Shown here: positions 18,019-26,987 of the stretch, one piece after another
How positions within the stretch are numbered: the stretch's first letter is position 1
Layout: each line of letters begins with the position of its first letter
Assembly: GCA_012515235.1 (NCBI GenBank)
Contig: JAAYYU010000188.1
Span: 21,232 to 85,231 of the forward strand
DNA: 64,000 bases
Direction: 5' to 3'
Source: Candidatus Anammoximicrobium sp.
GTDB taxonomy: Bacteria > Planctomycetota > Planctomycetia > Pirellulales > Pirellulaceae
Program-made: the position numbers and the translations under genes
The notes under the pieces: model-generated
Databases searched by the model: none
Told to the model about the DNA's origin: nothing
The model's input: only the letters and a program-made list of their open reading frames with translations

Positions 18019-18778
18019 TTTCCACCTCGGACTCGTTGTCGTGTGTCGTCAAGAGCCGCTTCTTTGCAGCGTCAAGCCGGAGCATCAGCAAGTCAATGTC
18101 GGATTCATCGCACTCCAATTCAAAACTCTCCAGCCCGGATTGCGGAAAGGGGAGCGGGATGTCCTCCCCGAAGAAGATCCGCAGGAAGGCAGTCTGAGCT
18201 TCCGTTCCTTTGGAGTAGCGTATCTTGAGCCGCACGAACGGGGTATCCACCCGCTCATTGCGGGAAGAGGCAAGCCGCTCTTCCACAATCTCAAAATCCA
18301 ATTCTTCCAAGCAAGCTGCCGTAGCGGAATTGAGCCGCAGCGACCGAGTTCTCAGCGCTTCGGTAAACAATTGTTCCGCAACAAGGGCAGCCTTTTTCTC
18401 AACCTGTTCCCGGAATTGCTCTTTGGCAGCCCCTTTCAGATCCTTCAACCGGTCGCCGGAAATCATTCTCGTGAACATTGTAACGACAGCTTCACTGCTT
18501 CCCATGTTCACACGCGCCGAAAGGTGGCGGCGTATCTCGTCGAGGACTTCCTTCGTCTCTTCTGGGGACAACTCTTGGCCCTGCTGCCTGGATGACAACT
18601 CAGCACGAAATACCTCTACGTCGCCGACAAACTGCGCTGACCGCTTGCGTCCCAGGAAAATGAGAAACTTGCCGCGATCTCGCAGTTCCGCCAGCGCGCG
18701 TACCCCTGCCTCAAATTGTTCAAGCGGAACTTCAGGAAGTTCCACTTTATCCGCCTTCTTGTCCGAAGTCTTTGCCAC
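18011..18778 (-). CDS. Protein of unknown function, first gene of the MBL-fold operon
   Basis: ORF with overlapping stop/start with 17290..18018, AT-richer than surroundings. Confidence 0.7.
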   Translation of the reverse strand: MAKTSDKKADKVELPEVPLEQFEAGVRALAELRDRGKFLIFLGRKRSAQFVGDVEVFRAELSSRQQGQELSPEETKEVLDEIRRHLSARVNMGSSEAVVTMFTRMISGDRLKDLKGAAKEQFREQVEKKAALVAEQLFTEALRTRSLRLNSATAACLEELDFEIVEERLASSRNERVDTPFVRLKIRYSKGTEAQTAFLRIFFGEDIPLPFPQSGLESFELECDESDIDLLMLRLDAAKKRLLTTHDNESEVENG

Positions 18779-18889
18779 GACGATGTTTCCGTAATATCAA
18801 CGTGTGAATTCCGACCGTCCAAACCGACAGTATATTTTAACCATCGGCCGAAGACAATCGAGTACTGCTGCCGTATTCATCGGGATAAT

Positions 18890-19968
18890 CTAGCCGAAGG
18901 CCATTTGTGGTCCGAGCCGCCCGTTTGGCGTCCCAGATCGCTTCCGGACCGGGCGGAAGATAGGATCGTGCGGCACAGGCCGCGCAAGCCTCGCAACGAA
19001 CGTACAGCGGTGAGGAACCACGTCTCGCGATACGCCAGCGCGACGATCACGACGCCCGTTGCACTCGAAGAGGTTGAGCTGCCGTTCGTGGCTCACGTCG
19101 CTGAGGGTGCTGCTGTCCGGCGCCAAGTGGTTCTGACGCAACAGTTGTCCGGGCGTGAACAGCTTGTCGCGCAACATACTTCGGCCAGCCTCGTCGAGGT
19201 GGCCGATCCGCGTCAATCCATCCTGGTTGTCGACTGCAAGGATGGATTCGGTCGGGATATCCGAATTGTCCAGCAGGTCGGGGCTGTGGCTGGTGACCAG
19301 GATCTGACAGTGTTGGGAACGTTCGCGGAGGGAGGACAGCAGCACGCCTGCGGCTGCGGGATGCAGGGCATCTCCGGCTCCTCCAGGCCGATCAGGCTCG
19401 GTGGCAGGCGGCCCTCGCGAGCGGCCTTGGCCTGAAAGACGGCCAGCAAGATGCCGAAGGCGCGGAGGGCGCCATCCGACATGTCGCCGGCGAGGAAACG
19501 CCAGGGATGCTCCTGGCCCTTGACCGACTGCCGGAATTCGATGGTCTCCTGGGAACCCAGCGTCTTGGTCTCTGCGTCCGACACGCCCGGTACGATGCGC
19601 GACAGGTTAACCGTCACGCGTTGGCGGATGTCGGCCGAGAATTGCTGCAGCACGCTGGCAGCGTTGCTGCCGTCTCGGCGGAGTCGGTCGCCGGGATCGG
19701 ACTTCTGCATCGCGCCGATCTCGCGTGGATTCAGATTGTAGACTTTGATCCGTGACAACGCGTCCAACACGGGCCGCAATTCGGGGACGCTCGATGCGGC
19801 CACCAGGAACAGACGGTCGGGAAGCGTTGCGGGCAGGCGGCGGCCCGCTGCGGCACCGGCGCTTGTGCGGTTCGGCACCGCAAACGGGCGAGGACTCGAC
19901 GGGACCAGCGTCAGTTGCGATAATGATTGTGAAGTGCGTAGTTTGCCTCGTTCGAGGGAGCGGACCAC
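18890..19968 (-). pseudogene. Decayed AAA_21-type ATPase fused to a DUF4276-like remnant
   Basis: Walker B/D-loop area reads GLEEPE in one frame and continues ALHPAAAGVLLSSLRERSQHCQILVTSHSPDLLDNSD in another (apparent 1-nt deletion near 19370); no Walker A N-terminus; 3' part has ALAYRETWFLTAVRSLRGLRGL. Confidence 0.75.
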
Positions 19969-19969
19969 G

Positions 19970-20938
19970 ATGAGCGAATTCGATAGCCCGTGGAAGGAAG
20001 CGCTGGAGGTTTTCTTGGAGCCGTTTGTCCAGTTCTTCTACCCCGACGTGCATGCCGACGTGGATTGGAGCCGGGGGTACGAGAGTCTGGACAAGGAGTT
20101 GCAGCAGATCGTGCGCGAGGGCGAGTTGGGGCCGCGGTTGGCGGACAAGTTGTTCAAAGTTTTCCCGAAGGACGGCGGGGAGTTGTGGCTGCTGGTCCAC
20201 GTCGAGGTCCAGCATCAGCGGGACGACCAGTTTGGCGAGCGGATGTACATCTACAATTACCGCATCTACGACCGGTTTCGCCGGGGCGTTGTCAGTCTGG
20301 CAGTGCTGGGAGACGAACACCGCCGCTGGCGGCCACGGCAATTCGAGTTTCGCCGTTGGGGATTCTCGTTGCGAATGCGGTTCCCCATGGTCAAACTGTT
20401 GGACTACCGCTCGCGGATGAGCGAGTTGGAGGCGAACCGGAACCCGTTTGCCGCCGTTGTGCTGGCGCACTTGAAGACCCTGGAAACCCGACGCCTGCCG
20501 GCGGAGCGTTGCCGGTGGAAGTTGCGGCTGGTCAAAGGGTTGTTTGAGCGCGGGTTGACCGCCGAGGAAATTCGACAACTGTTTCGGCTGATCGACTGGC
20601 TCATGGACCTGCCGCCGGAATTGGAACAGGAGTTTGAGGAACAACTGTACGCTTTCGAGGAGGAACGGAAAATGCCGTACATCACAAGCGTCGAACGACG
20701 GGCCCGCGAAAAGGGACGTCAGGAGGGACGCCAGGAGGGACGTCAGGAGGGCGAGATTAGTGGCCTGCAGGAGGGAATCGAATTGGCGCTGGAGCTGAAG
20801 TTCGGATCCGACGGCTTGGCGTTGATGCCGCTGGTGCGGCAAGTTCAGCAGCCGGACGTCTTGCGCAGCGTTCGGCAAGCGCTGCGAACCGCGGACACGC
20901 CGGAACCGATTCGGGCGCTGCTGTCGCAACCAGAATGA
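19970..20938 (+). CDS. Rpn/PD-(D/E)XK nuclease-family (transposase-like) protein
   Basis: FLEPFVQFFYPDVHADVDWSRGYESLDKELQQI...LVHVEVQHQRDDQFGERMYIYNYRIYDRF; C-terminal KGRQEGRQEGRQEG repeat. Confidence 0.75.
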   Translation: MSEFDSPWKEALEVFLEPFVQFFYPDVHADVDWSRGYESLDKELQQIVREGELGPRLADKLFKVFPKDGGELWLLVHVEVQHQRDDQFGERMYIYNYRIYDRFRRGVVSLAVLGDEHRRWRPRQFEFRRWGFSLRMRFPMVKLLDYRSRMSELEANRNPFAAVVLAHLKTLETRRLPAERCRWKLRLVKGLFERGLTAEEIRQLFRLIDWLMDLPPELEQEFEEQLYAFEEERKMPYITSVERRAREKGRQEGRQEGRQEGEISGLQEGIELALELKFGSDGLALMPLVRQVQQPDVLRSVRQALRTADTPEPIRALLSQPE

Positions 20939-21189
20939 TGAGGTCCGGATTGCCAAGCTCGACGGCCGCGGCGAGACATGCCGGCTCGGTCAGCGGGCGG
21001 GCGCGGCGTAGGCGCTGAAATCGCAAGCCGAGAGCTTGACCGTTCCCTGGTCCGCTGTGATCCAGGACATTTACCGTTTGCTGCTCTTGCGTTTGACCGC
21101 GAGTCAGACGCCCGACCCGCCGGCCGCGGACACGGCGCCGGGCCATCGGGCGGGTACTAGCCAGCACACGCTCTGAGGGGAATACGACG

Positions 21190-24100
21190 ATGGACTCGAT
21201 GATACGGTTTTTGATTTCCTGCAGCTTTCTTGGGGCGGGCACCCTCGCCGCGGCCGCACCGGTCGCGCTGTACGTGTCCCCGGATGGCGCGGACACCAAT
21301 CCCGGTACGGCGGAGAAACCGTATCGAACGCTCCACTGCGCCCAGGAAGCTGCGCGGCAGGCAGTCCCGTCGATGGACGGCGAACTGATCGTGAATCTCC
21401 TGCCCGGCGAATATCGGCTGGACAAAACACTGGAATTCACCCAGGCGGATTCCGGGCGAAACGGGTTCCGCGTGATCTATCGCAGCGTCGGGGGGCCAGG
21501 CCAGGCTCGGATTCTCGGCAGCCGTCCCCTGGTCGGCTGGCAGCCGCATCGCGACGGGATCTGGAAGATTGCGGTGCCGGAAGGGGGGCGGTTCCAGACG
21601 CTGTACGAGAACGGCCGGCGCGCGTGGAAGGCAAGGTTCCCCAATTACGAGCATCACCCAAACATGCCGACGGCGCGCGGGCGGTACCTGGTGAGCGTCG
21701 AGGGCAGCCCCCAGCCGGCCGCCGACAAACGTGAACCGACGGGCTGGCTCGTCTATCGGCCCGAAGACGCTCCTCCCGTGACGGCGCCGGCCACGATGGA
21801 CATCCTGCTGTTTGCCGAAGGCAAGTGCGACTGGATGCGCACGCTGCGCAAGGTCGTGGCGATCGACCCCCAACAGCGCCGGATCACCATCGCCGGAAGC
21901 TTCTGGATGGGCGTGAAAGCGCAGGCCCGCTTCTTTCTCGAAAACGAGTTGGGCTTCCTCGATGCGCCCGGCGAGTTTTGCCTCGATGCGGTTGAGCACA
22001 CGCTGTATTACAGACCGTTGGGCGAGGGGCATCCGGACTCGCTGGGTATCGCCGCGCCCGTCTTGGGACGGCTGATCCAATTCCAGGGCGTCTCCCCCGA
22101 ACAGTGCGTCGAAAACGTCTCGCTGGTGGGCCTGATGCTGGCCGAGACGGATGACGCGCCGCAGGCCGGCTGGTGGGCGACCCAGTACGGGCGACGGGAC
22201 GGCGCGCTGGTCTGGATGAGCAACACGCGAAACGTCGAGATCCGCGATTGCCACCTGAAGAACAGCGGGCGCAGCGGCATCATGATGATTGGGCAGAACG
22301 CCGACAATCTCGTCACGGGATGCTGGATCGAGCACCTGGGCGTCAACGGCGTGACGCTCTGCAACCGCTTTTCCGGCCCGGACAAGGCGAAAGCGACCGA
22401 AGACCGCTGCGAGCGCAACCGGGTTTTGAACTGCCGCATCCACCACGTGGGCGAAATCCACTGCTACGCCGCCTGTGTGAATGCGTTCAACGTGAGCGAC
22501 AACGAAGTAGGATACTGCGAGCTGTCCGATTCCGTCCGCTACGCCGTCACGGTCCGCGGCAACAGCGGAGAGCAATACGGCCCGTTGGTTTTCGAAGCGA
22601 ATCTCCCATTTTGCCGGGGCAACCGGTTTCACCATCTGTGCATCTACCGCTGCGGCCAGGACAGCGGCGACATGGGCGCGCTGCACGCCGCGAACTTGAA
22701 CATCCCCGGCGGCGACGCGGTGAACACCTTCGAGCAGATCACCGTGGCCGACTGCCGGGCAATCCCCTCCATGCAAGACATCGCTCCCGATGGCATCTTC
22801 CTGGACTGGCCCCAGATGGCCATGCACCAGGTCTTCCGCCACGTGCAGATCGTCCGCATGCAAGGCCGGCAGCTGCGCAGCCACGGGCCGGAGAACGGCG
22901 CGTCGGCCGCGACGGAGAATGTGAGCTGGGAAGCGGACTTCGACGCGAGCCGGATGGAGTACGACGCGATCGGTCTGCGTCCCGATTTTCCGCAGGAATA
23001 CGGCGGTGCGTCCCCCGCGCCGCTTCCGCCTCCTGGGGATTTCCAGGCAAAGCCCCTGGGGCCGGACTGCGTTCAAGTGAGTTGGCAATCCGCGGTGGCG
23101 GCGGGCCAGCCAGCGGCGCTGTACGTGGTGTATCGCGACGGCGTTCCGGTGGCGACCACGACGTCCACGTCGCTGGAGGATCACGGCTTGACCGAACGCA
23201 CGGTCTATCGCTACAGCGTCGCGGCGCGGGTCCGGGAGTTCGCTCCGGTTGGACCGCGCAGCCCGGAATGTGAAGTGGTTACGCCGGCCGACACGACGCC
23301 GTTACTGCTGCGCGGCGTGCTGGCGGGCGATGATGCGGAGCAGGTCTGGGTGCGGTTCAGCAAACCCGTTGATCCCGCCACCGCCGGCTTGGCCGCCAAC
23401 TATCAGATCGACCAGGGCGTGCAGATACGGGAGGCCCAGCCGCAGGCCGTCCCCGCGCTTGTGCGGCTTCGTACGACACCGTTGACGCCGGGCACGACGT
23501 ATCGCTTGACCGTCCACGGCGTCACGGATACGGCGGCGGCCCGTAATCTTGCGGCGCCGGACGCGCAGGTCACCTTCGGCGCGGACCGGATGGTGCTGCA
23601 CTACACGATGGACACAAGCGACGGAGACACGGTGGTAGACGCCAGCGGCAGCGGTCGGCACGGCCGGCTGAAGGGCCACGCGGCCTGGGCGCCGGACGGC
23701 GGCCGGATTGGCGGCGCGTTGCTGCTGGACGGCAAAGACGCCTCTGCCGAGGGGCCCGCCGATTTCGAACTCGGCCAAGCCGATTTCACCTTGGCGGCGT
23801 GGATTTGGAAGGAACATGACGGGAACATGATCATTTTCGCCAAGGCCGACGGCTTCAAGAAACATGAATGGTCCTGGGGCTGGACTCCCTGCTGCTTTCG
23901 CGCAGAGAATCATCTGACGTTCCATCCCGACCCGGCGGATCTGGTCGCTCAGCGGTGGATGCACTTGGCGTTCGTGCGCCGCGGCAACCAGGGCCAGGCG
24001 TACGTCGACGGCCGGCCGAGCGGCGGCCAACACGATCTGTCCGTCCTGGGCGACTTGACCAGCGGCCAGCCCTTGCTGATCGGCCGGCGCCGCCACGAGG

Positions 24101-24198
24101 AGACACCCATCTGGTTCCAGGGCCGGATCGACGACGTACGGATCTACGACCGAGCGCTGACGGCGGACGAAATGGCCGTCCTGGCGGCGCTCCGATGA
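21190..24198 (+). CDS. Secreted parallel beta-helix protein with FN3-like and C-terminal LamG-like domains
   Basis: LYVSPDGADTNPGTAEKPYRTLHCAQEAAR; beta-helix repeats; LHYTMDTSDGDTVVDASGSGRHGRLKG...GRIDDVRIYDRALTADE. Confidence 0.85.
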   Translation: MDSMIRFLISCSFLGAGTLAAAAPVALYVSPDGADTNPGTAEKPYRTLHCAQEAARQAVPSMDGELIVNLLPGEYRLDKTLEFTQADSGRNGFRVIYRSVGGPGQARILGSRPLVGWQPHRDGIWKIAVPEGGRFQTLYENGRRAWKARFPNYEHHPNMPTARGRYLVSVEGSPQPAADKREPTGWLVYRPEDAPPVTAPATMDILLFAEGKCDWMRTLRKVVAIDPQQRRITIAGSFWMGVKAQARFFLENELGFLDAPGEFCLDAVEHTLYYRPLGEGHPDSLGIAAPVLGRLIQFQGVSPEQCVENVSLVGLMLAETDDAPQAGWWATQYGRRDGALVWMSNTRNVEIRDCHLKNSGRSGIMMIGQNADNLVTGCWIEHLGVNGVTLCNRFSGPDKAKATEDRCERNRVLNCRIHHVGEIHCYAACVNAFNVSDNEVGYCELSDSVRYAVTVRGNSGEQYGPLVFEANLPFCRGNRFHHLCIYRCGQDSGDMGALHAANLNIPGGDAVNTFEQITVADCRAIPSMQDIAPDGIFLDWPQMAMHQVFRHVQIVRMQGRQLRSHGPENGASAATENVSWEADFDASRMEYDAIGLRPDFPQEYGGASPAPLPPPGDFQAKPLGPDCVQVSWQSAVAAGQPAALYVVYRDGVPVATTTSTSLEDHGLTERTVYRYSVAARVREFAPVGPRSPECEVVTPADTTPLLLRGVLAGDDAEQVWVRFSKPVDPATAGLAANYQIDQGVQIREAQPQAVPALVRLRTTPLTPGTTYRLTVHGVTDTAAARNLAAPDAQVTFGADRMVLHYTMDTSDGDTVVDASGSGRHGRLKGHAAWAPDGGRIGGALLLDGKDASAEGPADFELGQADFTLAAWIWKEHDGNMIIFAKADGFKKHEWSWGWTPCCFRAENHLTFHPDPADLVAQRWMHLAFVRRGNQGQAYVDGRPSGGQHDLSVLGDLTSGQPLLIGRRRHEETPIWFQGRIDDVRIYDRALTADEMAVLAALR

Positions 24199-24315
24199 CG
24201 AGTGGTTTTGACGTGCAGAATTCCAGACTGGCGGTTGGCATCGTTCGAGGAATGAGTGGCGCAAGCTCCCAGTTTGCGCCGCGGCGTCGTGAAAGGATGC
24301 CGGGTCTTTTGGTCG

Positions 24316-24836
24316 GGGTATGTCGCCCTGGCCGAGTCCGATCCGCGAGCGGTCGTGATGCACGCGTTGATGGAGATCGAGCATCAGGAGGTCTTCCTGG
24401 AGATCCGGGAACTTGATCCGCTGCGGCGGCTGGTAACCTGCATCGAGGTGCTATCGCCGTTCAACCAGCGGGCTGGTTCGGCGGGTTAGCTGGAGTAGCA
24501 ACGGCGGCCGAAATAACTTTCCGAATTTTCGCCACCACGCTGGCAAGCAGCGTGGTGGCGCAGAGGAGGCTCCCCGCGCAAAGTCGCTGCGGATTCCACC
24601 GTGCGAGTCAGCGCGTGCCTTGGCTTGCCGCCAGTTCTCGCCGAAACGGGGAGGTTGTTTCGGCCTCCGTTGCTACGACCGCAAGCGTCAGGTGTTTCAG
24701 GAGCGCCATGTCAACCTGGTCGAGATCGACCTGTTGCGCAGCGGCCGCCGGCGGAGCATGGAAAAGCCTCGGCCGGACAGCCCGTACTACGTGCTGGCGA
24801 TACGCAAGAGTGCTGCTCCGTCTGGCCGTCGGTTTT
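24316..24836 (+). pseudogene. DUF4058-like gene, truncated and split
   Basis: EIEHQEVFLEIRELDPLRRLVTCIEVLSPFNQRAGSAG* then, in another frame after an insert, YDRKRQVFQERHVNLVEIDLLRSGRRRSMEKPRPDSPYYVLAIRK. Confidence 0.72.
24495..24676. mobile_element. 182-bp inverted-repeat-bounded insert within the DUF4058 pseudogene
   Basis: Left end GTAGCAACGGCGGCCGAAATAACTTTCCG, right end CGGGGAGGTTGTTTCGGCCTCCGTTGCTAC; internal palindrome CGCCACCACGCTGGCAAGCAGCGTGGTGGCG. Confidence 0.6.
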
Positions 24837-24959
24837 GATGCCGCTGTTGCAGAGGAAGCCGGGTTACAGGAAGTCGTGGGTTGTGTCGTCGAGGGGGCTG
24901 CTGCTTCGTCCCTCCGGCGCATTCTGAAATTGGTCGCGGACCTTCATCGTGGCTCCGTT

Positions 24960-26939
24960 TCAGAAGCGGTCCAAGGTGTCGATCCAGCGGACCAGTTCGG
25001 CTCGCTCTTGGTCGTCCAGCGGGCGCGGCTCGCCGGGGCGTTTCCGCAGGATGATCGGGTACTTCATGTCCTGCAGCCGCTTGACCTGCTCCTCGATGCG
25101 TTGGCCGCCAACGGGTTGTTTTTCGGCCACCGTCAGCATCAGCGCCAGGCGTTCAATCGGATCGTTGGCGGGGACTTGGATCCGGCCGGGCAGGACGGTG
25201 TCGGTGGCCGCGGCCGCGCGGATCAGGCTGCGATGCGAAAAAGCTGTCAGCAATGCCATGGCGCCGCCCGTTTGACGGCCGCAAGCCACAATCCGTGTGC
25301 GGTCGATGTGGTACTTGGCGATCACCTCGTCCAGCGTCTTGCGGAGGTAGTCGCTTTCGGTGGGCAGCCAGCGTTGCGGGTCGGCCGACTGCGGGACGAG
25401 AAGGATCAAGTCGTTTGCCTGGCAGACGCCTTTCCAGGTTTCGATCAGCTGCGCACGGTCGACGTCGCCCGGTTCGTGCAGCCACATCAGCAGCCCGTAG
25501 GCGACCTCCGGGTGATAGTTGTCGGGCACGTAGGCAAAGCACTCGTTCGTTTCTTCAGGCAGTTTGACGTTCACTGCGCCGACGGGCGGCCGCTGGGCGG
25601 CCGACGCCTGGACGGGCCTGCGGGCGGCCGGCAGGTGTTGCGGGATCGCCGTCGGCAGGCTTGCCAATTCCAGCTCGAATTCCCGTGTCTCGGCTGCGCG
25701 TTGGACGGCCGCCTTGATTCGTTGTTTGGGTTCGTAGTTGCCCAGGATTTCCCAGGCCGAAGCCACGTCCGCGACCGGTTTGTCCGACAATCGGACCAAG
25801 CGGTCTTCGGCCCGAAGGCCGGCTTTCGCCGCGGGGCTGCCGGGGTAGACGTAGCGAACCACCACGCCGGGCTTGGCGGCGGGCGAGCGATCGGGGAGCA
25901 AGCCGAGGAACGGGGTTTCGTACGGTTCCAGCCGGCCAGCCAACTCGACCACGATTTCCACGCGCCGCGCGCCGCGCAGAACGACCATGTTCAGTTGCTC
26001 GCCGGCATATCGCGGTCCCAGGGCGTGCCGCAACTGGGTTTGCCGCGCGATCTTGATTCCGGCGACCTCGACGATGCGATCACCGGCCTGCAGGCCCGCT
26101 TTCCTGGCAGGCGACTTGGGCTGGACCGCAGCGATCTCCGGCGGATCGGCGTAGATGTCGTTGCCCTGGAGCGTGATTCCCAGCAGGCCGGGATACAGCT
26201 CTTCGCCGCGTTTCAACTTGTCCAGATGCCGCAAGACATCGACCAGCGGAATCGCGAAACCGATCCCCGAATCGTACCATTCGGCGCCGGCGACTTCGTC
26301 CTGCTGCTGCGGGGACAGCGGCGCGAGCACGCCCAGCACGCGGCCGCGGATGTCGATCAGCGGGCCGCCATAGTTGTTCGGCGAGACCTTGGCGTCCGTC
26401 TGGATCGCCTTGCCCCAGATGCGGCTGGTGGCGCTGAGGATGCCCACGGAAACATTCGGCAACGGCTGGTCGAACGTGCGCCCGACGGCGATGGTCCATT
26501 GGCCGACGGCCATCTCTTCGCGGGGCACGACCTGGGGAACGGTCAGCAGTTCGTCGCTGGCGACCTTCAACAGCACGAGCATGCGACTGCGGTCGCGAGC
26601 CACGATCTGGGCCGTCGCCCGCCGGCCGCTGGGCAACGTGACCAGGATCGATGACGGCTGTTGAATGAAGTTGAACGCGCTGGAGATGATGTAGCCGTCG
26701 GGCGACACGGCCAGGCCGGTGGTCGCGCCGGTGCCGACCAGCACCCGTTCGACGCGTTCCAAGCCGCCGATGGTCTCGATCCGCAACACGGACGGCGCGA
26801 TCTTGGCGACCGCGGCTTTGATGGCTTGCTCTTCCAAGGCGACCAGGTCGTCTTGGACCGCGGGCGCGGACGGAGGCCAGAGCAGGGAGATGAGCCAGAG
26901 GGCGGGGGCGAAACGAAGGCTGCATCGCGTGTGGATCAT
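24960..26939 (-). CDS. Trypsin-like/PDZ protein fused to alpha/beta-hydrolase-like domain; predicted catalytically inactive
   Basis: HtrA-like fold cues (VSPNNYGGPLIDIRGRVLGV) and PDZ repeats; triad positions are F, M and Y; hydrolase motif reads GRQTGG instead of GxSxG. Confidence 0.83.
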   Translation of the reverse strand: MIHTRCSLRFAPALWLISLLWPPSAPAVQDDLVALEEQAIKAAVAKIAPSVLRIETIGGLERVERVLVGTGATTGLAVSPDGYIISSAFNFIQQPSSILVTLPSGRRATAQIVARDRSRMLVLLKVASDELLTVPQVVPREEMAVGQWTIAVGRTFDQPLPNVSVGILSATSRIWGKAIQTDAKVSPNNYGGPLIDIRGRVLGVLAPLSPQQQDEVAGAEWYDSGIGFAIPLVDVLRHLDKLKRGEELYPGLLGITLQGNDIYADPPEIAAVQPKSPARKAGLQAGDRIVEVAGIKIARQTQLRHALGPRYAGEQLNMVVLRGARRVEIVVELAGRLEPYETPFLGLLPDRSPAAKPGVVVRYVYPGSPAAKAGLRAEDRLVRLSDKPVADVASAWEILGNYEPKQRIKAAVQRAAETREFELELASLPTAIPQHLPAARRPVQASAAQRPPVGAVNVKLPEETNECFAYVPDNYHPEVAYGLLMWLHEPGDVDRAQLIETWKGVCQANDLILLVPQSADPQRWLPTESDYLRKTLDEVIAKYHIDRTRIVACGRQTGGAMALLTAFSHRSLIRAAAATDTVLPGRIQVPANDPIERLALMLTVAEKQPVGGQRIEEQVKRLQDMKYPIILRKRPGEPRPLDDQERAELVRWIDTLDRF

Positions 26940-26987
26940 AGCTGGCCAGTCATGCTTCCACCGACGCGAGGTCGGTGGGCAGCGGGG

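Noticed and set aside
20714-20752. Tandem ggacgtcaggag repeat as a separate element
   Set aside because: Encodes the KGRQEGRQEG tail common in Rpn-type proteins, so explained by the CDS.
24211-24230. Fourth copy of the 96-bp palindromic element (gtgcagaattccagactgg)
   Set aside because: Only a short GCAGAATTC match with no paired arm.
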